Shown piece by piece: positions 57,901 through 64,000 of a stretch of DNA of 64,000 bases (positions are counted from its first letter, which is position 1; each line of letters begins with the position of its first letter). This DNA comes from Euptelea pleiosperma (taxonomy: Eukaryota > Streptophyta > Magnoliopsida > Ranunculales > Eupteleaceae). The stretch covers positions 22,044,741-22,108,740 of the forward strand of contig CM068545.1 in the NCBI GenBank assembly GCA_035048495.1, written 5' to 3'. The translations under genes and the position numbers were made by a program. The notes beneath the pieces were generated by a model that saw only the letters and a program-made list of their open reading frames with translations, was not told the origin of the DNA and did no database searches.

Positions 57901-60900
57901 AACCGATCATATGGAAAGACTATAAAAACTGAAAAAGGAATACCTACCCACGGATTTTTATCGCTTTCTTTATTCTTTGAAAGAGGATAGATATACGTTG
58001 TTTTAGATAATCCATACCTGGCACTCGATAAGGGTCCCTCCTGACTGCACCAAATCATCAACAATGACAACGTGGCGGCCAATGGGATTCCCCTCCTTAA
58101 TGCGAACTATCCTCTTATCACCTTCACGAACCTTCGTGCACACAACCTACCATTAAACAAAATTAAAGCCAGAAAATAAAAGTTGTGAACAATGACAAAA
58201 CACACTTGAATATAAAGAAGCAATAAATCATACCATGGGAAAATGCTGCAACTGCTTGTAAAATCGCTTCCATGCTCCGTCATCCGGAAATGCAACGACG
58301 ATCTGGAACATAATGATTGTTAAACTGAATCATGGAAGTGAAAAATCAAAGACTAGGAGGCAACATTATTTCCAACCACAGTAGTGAAATAGTTTGACAA
58401 CGGCCCACCAAAGAAACAAAATAATCCAATAATAATAACAATAATTATTTTTTACGGGGCCACATTTAACACCAGAATAACTTATGAAGACATGCTGTAT
58501 TGGGTAGATAACTCAAATTTACTCACATTGTCGGCATCAGGAAGCTGGTGAAGACGTTGCTTCAACAAAGGGATACCAGTTTCAAAACATGGCAAAACAT
58601 GATCCCCAAAATAAAATCTTTCCTGTACAAAACCAGGAAAGAAATTTCCAGGATCAGGATCAACTCCTACATTGTTGAGAGGACGCACATACTTGCACAG
58701 AGTAATTAGAATGTGAGAATAATGGGTGCTCCAAAAAACCATACAAAACTTGAGAAACCTAGCAAAGAATAGATCAGCATGATTGATGGAGATTTACAAA
58801 GGTAAAAATCAATAAATAACACAATAACAACGCAAAGAGTAGGTAGAAGCCCTAGATTTGGGTTTTCAATATCACACCGAAAAAGTGAACAGCAAGCTTT
58901 TGTGCGTTGACGCAATGATAGGTGTTGAAAACCAACCTGAAGCTTCTAGTTTCTATAAGTTTTCAACGCTTAACTTCAAAACCCAAGCAAAGGAAAGTCC
59001 TAGCTCTCAAGAAAATGCTCTTTATCTTCAAAAGAGTAATCATAATAATATTAATACAACAAAACAATAAACTAATTTATAAAAAAAAACATTAAAGTGT
59101 CTAAAACATTATTTTTAACATTTTCCAGCCTTATTAAGACAATAACTGCAAACATACCAAAATACACCTACTAAAACTTCAAATAGAAGAAACCTTATTT
59201 GACCCCTAGAGAGAGAGAGAGAGAGAGAGACTTCTCATTGAAGAAACCTTATTTGACCCTCTAAAGAGAGTTGGGAATTTTGGAATTTGTCCTTTCTAAA
59301 TTTCAACTGGACCCAAAGTTAGGCTTATATTTTTCTAGCATTTTTTGTGAAGAGACCAACGGGGTATAAATTAAAATGTGATTTTAGGGGCCCAATAAGG
59401 TTGGAAAATTTAGTAGAAAACTTTGGTATATTAGTCGCTTTTGTCTTATTAAAGTTGTAAGGAGAGAGAAGAAAGTGGCTCAAACACTATTACTATTTTT
59501 TTTATAAGTATAAACTTTATTGAGGGCCAGCACCAAAAAAACAAACAAGCCTTAGCAAAAGAGGTCGAGATGACCTATAAACGCTAAGGCAAAGAAAACA
59601 AAAATACAAGCAAGCACCCCATTAACGATCATCCCGATAACATAAAAGATCCCAACGGAAAACAAAATCTTCGAAGAAGAGCCCCTTACACTCCGGAAAC
59701 GCCTTAGACCAAAGGAACATCAACCCCTTGATGTTGAGAATGATGGCGTACAAGTTTATTTGCTTGCCTTCAAAGACCCTCTGATTGCTCTCTCCCCAAA
59801 TAATTGCTAGAGGGAGCACCCTCCATAAAACACTACCTCTCGGAGAGAAGGCTTTGGATTTCCAACAAAGAAAGAGGGACATCAGAGAAACCGGTAGCAC
59901 ATCCCAAAATTTGAGAGAAATGAGCTTCAAACCTCCCTGGCCATGTCACAATGAAGTAGAAGATGATCCACATATTCCCCACTATTTCTACACATCCAGC
60001 AATAGCCGATCATGATGAACCCTCTAGACATCAGATGGTTAATTGTTAAAATCATATCTAACGAAGCGTCCCAAGCAAAGAAAGACACTTTGGAAGGGTT
60101 CTTGGATTTCCAAATCAACGAAACTGGAAAAGGAGAGTTCTCTGAGCTTTGTAACACCTCATAGAAAGATCGGATCGAACAACCCACCTTTAGACCAAAT
60201 CCAAACCCTTCTCTTATTATTATTTTTATTAAAGGTAGACTCTGAACTTATATCTCAATTAAATCAACGACTTAATAACTTAAGTCTCTCATATAAAGGA
60301 TCAACTTCCTATGGAATTAATACACTTGATAAAGATGAAGATTCAAAATCTCAAGCCTCTCAAGTAAATGAAAATGATGAGACTCAATCAATCATCTCTT
60401 TACTAGAAGTTAATATGGCAAAAACTTCCCCTAGAAAGCCTTTTGTTCAAACTTCTAGAACAAAAGCTTACTATAGAAGACCAACTCCAGTCGACTTTCA
60501 ATATGAAGAAGACAAAAAATAACTCTCAAGTATTCTACTGCATGAATGGAGCGTGGATGGTCTCACTGAATATCAAATTGTCAATCTTTGTTCAGATATG
60601 CTCATGTATTCTACTGCATGTCGAGTTCAAGGAAACAATGAACCTAATATAGTCTATATGATCTCTCAAGGTTTTGTTGGTCAACTTAGAGGTTGGTGGA
60701 ATAATCATCTCACAGAAAAACAAAGAATAGCCATTGGTAATGCTGCTAAATTAGAACCTAATCGGACTCCAATTAGAGATTCCTTTGGAAATGAAATTTC
60801 TGATGCTGTTTAGACTCTTTGTACAAATATTATGCAACATTTTGCTGGAAAAGCTACTGAACTTAGCTTAAAAGGTAAAGAACAACTTTTAGAACTTAAG

Positions 60901-63213
60901 TGTAAAACATTTACGGATTTCCGATGGTATAAAGATATTTTCTATCCAAACTTTTTATGCTTTCCAATCCAAGTGCTAGTTATTGGAAAGATAAATTCAT
61001 AACAGGATTACCTCCATTATTTGCACAAAAGGTTAGAGATCAAATTAAAAATGATACTGGCACTTCTGATCTTTCTTCCCTAACCTATGGGGAATTAATT
61101 CAAAAAATAAATTATGTTGGGTTAAGCCTTTGTAATGATCTTAAAATTAGATCTCAACTAAAGAAACAACACCTTTTAGGACAAAAGGAATTAGGAGAAT
61201 TCTGTCCTCAATTTGTTATTGAACCAATCGCACCAAAAAAGACTAGGACTTCAAAGCAGACTAGTAAAACGATTTTAAGACAAAAATCAAAAAGAAAACT
61301 CTTCAAGCCTTCTAAAAAAGAAGAAAGAGAACTTCATATAAAAAAGAGCATAAACCTACTTGTTACAAATGTAAGAAGAAAAGACATTATGCTAACAAAT
61401 AAACAACAAAAGATTAACGAAATTGAAAATTCCTTGAAAGATAACGAAAATCAACAAGAAATCTCTGAAGAGAAGCATCCCAACCTTATATCCTTCTTTA
61501 AAAATGATATTGAACCTGAACATGGCTCAAAATACCATACCATCCCGGACCATCTTGGTCAAGATCAATGTTTTGAAACCCGGACTGGCCATTGACCTAG
61601 TGGACTCGACGGTTCACCAGGTCACTGGTTCAACCAATTGGCCGAAAGGATAGCCAAGCTAGGTTTTTCACTTTTTCTTAAAAAAATAACAAAATTTTGA
61701 ATTTTGGGTCAATTCTGACCCCATCTTTTTGGAATCGGTTTGTTGGTTCAACCGACAGGGTTGGTCTAGATCTGACAACACTGGCCGAGACAGCTTGTTC
61801 TAGTATAAGTATCAAGATGATGCATCAGAATATGCATCGTCTAGTACCAAAACCCTAATTTAAGTAATTAAAACTTGCTTTTACATTATATGTCTCTTTT
61901 ATAACACAATAAAATATAAACAACATATTGTTAGCTTAACTAAGGATTAAATATAGTCTAGTTTAATGTATTTTTTGTCGTATCGAGACGTATTGAGATT
62001 TTTCCAATGTACGGTTCCATCTCGGTTGAGAATTCTCGCTCCATCAGCTTACTGAGATGTTTAATGAGACCGAAATTTCAAACCTTGATCCCCAATAACA
62101 CCAAAAATCTCTAGAAGCCCTAAATGCATCAAGTGTTGATCAATCACATGATCCACAGATCCACCTCTACAAGTCCGTTGGATTTGTACATCAAAATCTT
62201 GACTTTGGTTTCCTAAACCTAAAGTAACACCACATTAGGCTTGCTACTCTAACCATTTCCTTCGCAGCCGTCTCTGGGTTGGAGAACCCAACCCCCTCTA
62301 ATGTTGAAGGAGTAAGTCTTCATTAAGAACAAAAACCAAACTATGCTCAATCCCCCTCTCATGACTTCTTGTGTCGTACCTTTTCCTCAACAAGTTATTA
62401 CACAGCTTACTGTCATCAAGAGAACCAATAGAACACACAAATGTACACTGAACTCATCACGAAGAAGAACACGAGGTATTTTCTTACCTCTCCCAACAAT
62501 AGCTTTGTGATACTACTTCTAAAAGATCTAGTATGTGAAACAGACATTTCTTTTTTGATCAATGCACATGAAATGAAACTGACGCTAAATTTCTGTCACA
62601 ATAACAAGAAACCTTGAGTAGAAGAGTAAAAGTAAGTACACGAATACGCATTATTGAAGCAACAACAGGGGGCTTCTTCTAAGCAATATCTAACAACACC
62701 TTCAGCACAAAAACTGAAAATTTCTAGAATTGTACACTTATGAATAAACTTAGTGGACCGAAACAATTCAAAAAAAGAGAAACATTTTAAGGAAATGAAG
62801 CAATTTAATATTCAGATCAGAAGAAGCACATATACTTCCAAATAAGTGCAAACCATGATTAATGTAACACTGAGCTTCAACGATAAGCAAAACCAACCTG
62901 CAAAGCATGTATATCATAGATGACTAAACTAGTTGGACCACCCCTCGATATGGGTATATTTGACAATATTCGTGCCATGGTAAATGCAGTTGCTACATCC
63001 CCTTCCTCTTCCATGCGCTCAAAAGAACCAGTTGGAAAAAATGGTAAAACCAATGTAAAGGAAGCAACAAACAGCCGCGGCAGGGCAAATATGACAGAGA
63101 GTTGCTCAAAGATGACGCCCGGGGAACTGAAGCAAGCCAAAAAGGCAACATGCTCGCCTCGGATATCTTGAGCATTGTTGATGAAAAGGTTCGGAAATCC
63201 ATCATCAAAGCTC
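54921..63213 (-). CDS. PRS4: Ribose-phosphate pyrophosphokinase 4 (PRPP synthase, class II, cytosolic); first exon outside window
   Basis: Six exons in the window: 62898-63213, 58527-58622, 58234-58302, 58018-58146, 55131-55230 and 54921-55054. All phases close, giving about 281 codons including the stop. The first visible exon begins in phase 2, so an upstream exon of about 45 codons lies beyond 64000. The enzyme makes 5-phosphoribosyl diphosphate from ribose 5-phosphate and ATP for nucleotide, His and Trp synthesis. Visible motifs: [48 protein letters not shown], and the PRPP loop [14 protein letters not shown] in the fifth exon. The plant class II form is marked by [10 protein letters not shown] in place of the class I VDDMIDTGGT. 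No transit peptide can be judged because the start is missing; cytosolic location follows from the family. Intron 2 (4.3 kb) and intron 5 (2.8 kb) hold LINE fragments. Confidence 0.93.
55231..56879 (-). other. Left part of PRS4 intron 5
   Basis: AT-rich intron with no recognised element. The rest of the intron (57436-58017) is also featureless. Confidence 0.5.
56880..57435 (-). mobile_element. 5'-truncated L1-type LINE in PRS4 intron 5
   Basis: The minus strand reads [31 protein letters not shown] and [11 protein letters not shown], the zf-RVT end of ORF2. It then runs into a tail ending ATTACTTATC plus poly-A (poly-T at 56881-56892 on plus). A frameshift lies near 57120. It has the same orientation as PRS4. 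Confidence 0.75.
59497..60200 (-). mobile_element. 5'-truncated L1-type LINE in PRS4 intron 2
   Basis: The minus strand reads [20 protein letters not shown], then [21 protein letters not shown] (zinc-binding zf-RVT cysteines and histidines), ALDF-type linker and [20 protein letters not shown]. It ends TTTATACTTATAAAAAAAA. This family is the same as 5884-6427 (shared [14 protein letters not shown]). A (GA)n run lies beside it at 59211-59230. Confidence 0.8.
60204..61560 (+). pseudogene. Decayed gag/coat-protein region of an endogenous pararetrovirus-like element
   Basis: Plus-strand frames 60204-60522, 60553-60813 and 60957-61595 overlap in order and together resemble the coat-protein (gag-like) part of petuvirus-type caulimovirid polyproteins: a helical region with [12 protein letters not shown], a segment with [11 protein letters not shown], one with [20 protein letters not shown], and a lysine-rich C-terminus. 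Near 61365-61405 a zinc knuckle of CCHC type lies in another frame, but its last Cys codon position is a stop. At least three frame breaks; no movement protein, protease, RT or RNase H was seen. A related LTR-element gag is an alternative. Confidence 0.55.
61561..62897 (-). other. Right part of PRS4 intron 2
   Basis: 61566-61780 begins CAATGTTTTGAAACCCGG and ends GATCTGACAACACTG, which look like hAT-type ends, but the flanks do not match. The remainder is AT-rich with no recognised content. Confidence 0.4.
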
Positions 63214-64000
63214 CTGAGATAGGCATACAGATGTATCACTTGTCCCTCTTAAACAAGAATAATCATCAACAATCTGAATAACAATGTTTCTTTCGGCAAC
63301 AGAAAAATGACAATGATATAATTTCACTCGAGAAATATTTTTAGGTGCAATATAAACAAAAGCTAGTTAAGGAAATGGCCAATAAAAATTGAAGATGAAA
63401 GCTCTGTTGTTGAAATGCATAGATATGCAAAAGAAATTAATACAATTGCAAAGGAAATAATAGTAGATATGGGGTCTTTATGTAAAGGATTATGTCTTAT
63501 GACCATCCAAACTTCAATAATGACAAAAAGAAATCAGTAACCAACACGAGTCATGACGACAATTATGGCATTGAACAAATAAAAGTCTTCTTTCCTTTGG
63601 TAGGCAGGAAGTGTGGTGAGCAGGTTAGTGGGTGAAGACGGCTTTTGAAGGTGGGTCATGTTATCAATACACAACAACTTTACCAACTTAGCAAGCAGCA
63701 TCTTTGAGCGAATAAAATATAGTGGTCCCATCACAAATTATTCTGATCAGGGTAAATGCCCGTATCAAGTTTCAGAGTCAAACATGGGTGAGGAATGTCA
63801 AATTCGCCGAACCTTAACAAAAAAGCATCCATGGACTTAACACTATACTTTAAATAATGTGAAACAAAGTAATTGTTTTTTACGTAATATTAAGGATAAT
63901 AGTTAATACTGTGATGAGATATCTTATAATTTGTATTATTACTTAGACACAGGAATGCGTATATGCAATTTTATATCTGTTGCTAACTTATAATCTATGG
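63214..64000 (-). other. PRS4 intron 1 (continues beyond the window)
   Basis: No sequence matching the missing PRS4 N-terminus was found between the acceptor at 63214 and the window edge, so the first exon lies further right. Confidence 0.6.

Noticed and set aside
61566..61780. hAT-type element starting CAATGTTTTGAAACC
   Set aside because: The ends look right but the 8-bp flanks (GTCAAGAT and GCCGAGAC) do not match.

Overview
This window is nuclear DNA of a flowering plant. Genes are split into many short exons with GT/AG introns, the introns and spacers are AT-rich, and both are full of plant-type transposable elements. A phytochrome closest to phyE argues against a grass, because grasses carry only phyA, phyB and phyC. 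It suggests a dicot or an early-diverging lineage such as a magnoliid. The species cannot be named from the sequence.

Four protein-coding genes can be rebuilt exon by exon, with every splice phase closing. (1) Minus strand, 1-16382: the plant chloroplast RimM-type 16S rRNA processing protein fused to a nucleotide-sugar pyrophosphorylase-like C-terminus; ten exons, 3' end beyond the left edge. (2) Plus strand, 20263-38493: an 858-residue MEI2-like RNA-binding protein with three RRMs and 12 coding exons, behind a CT-rich leader. (3) Minus strand, 40510-47763: phytochrome E, 1109 residues in four exons, tail to tail with the MEI2-like gene. (4) Minus strand, 54921-63213: cytosolic ribose-phosphate pyrophosphokinase 4 (PRS4); its first exon lies beyond the right edge. 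No operon-like or pathway link joins them; they are ordinary single-copy-type plant genes.

The unusual content is between and inside the genes. A Ty1/copia retrotransposon (24348-30130) sits antisense in a 9.6-kb MEI2-like intron, with both LTRs, tRNA-iMet primer site, polypurine tract and a perfect 5-bp target duplication, but a broken gag-pol. Four non-autonomous elements with CA..TG ends and perfect 8-bp target duplications (hAT type) lie at 7904, 14614, 16749 and 32812; two are the same family in inverted orientation around the 5' end of the RimM gene. Two Tourist-like MITEs with TTA duplications lie upstream of PHYE, about 3 kb from a dead PIF/Harbinger transposase. Several L1-type LINE fragments lie in introns. 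Five extremely short A-tailed inserts (11-21 nt) flanked by 11-18 bp duplications look like L1 insertions truncated almost to nothing. A plastid rpoC1 fragment (53330-53672) and a decayed gag/coat-protein region of pararetrovirus type (60204-61560) complete the set.

No CRISPR array, bacterial operon, tRNA or rRNA gene was seen, and I found no convincing new multi-gene system. The most interesting signals are the micro-LINE insertions, the inverted hAT pair around the RimM promoter, and a Gly-to-Trp change in the phytochrome PAS2 domain.
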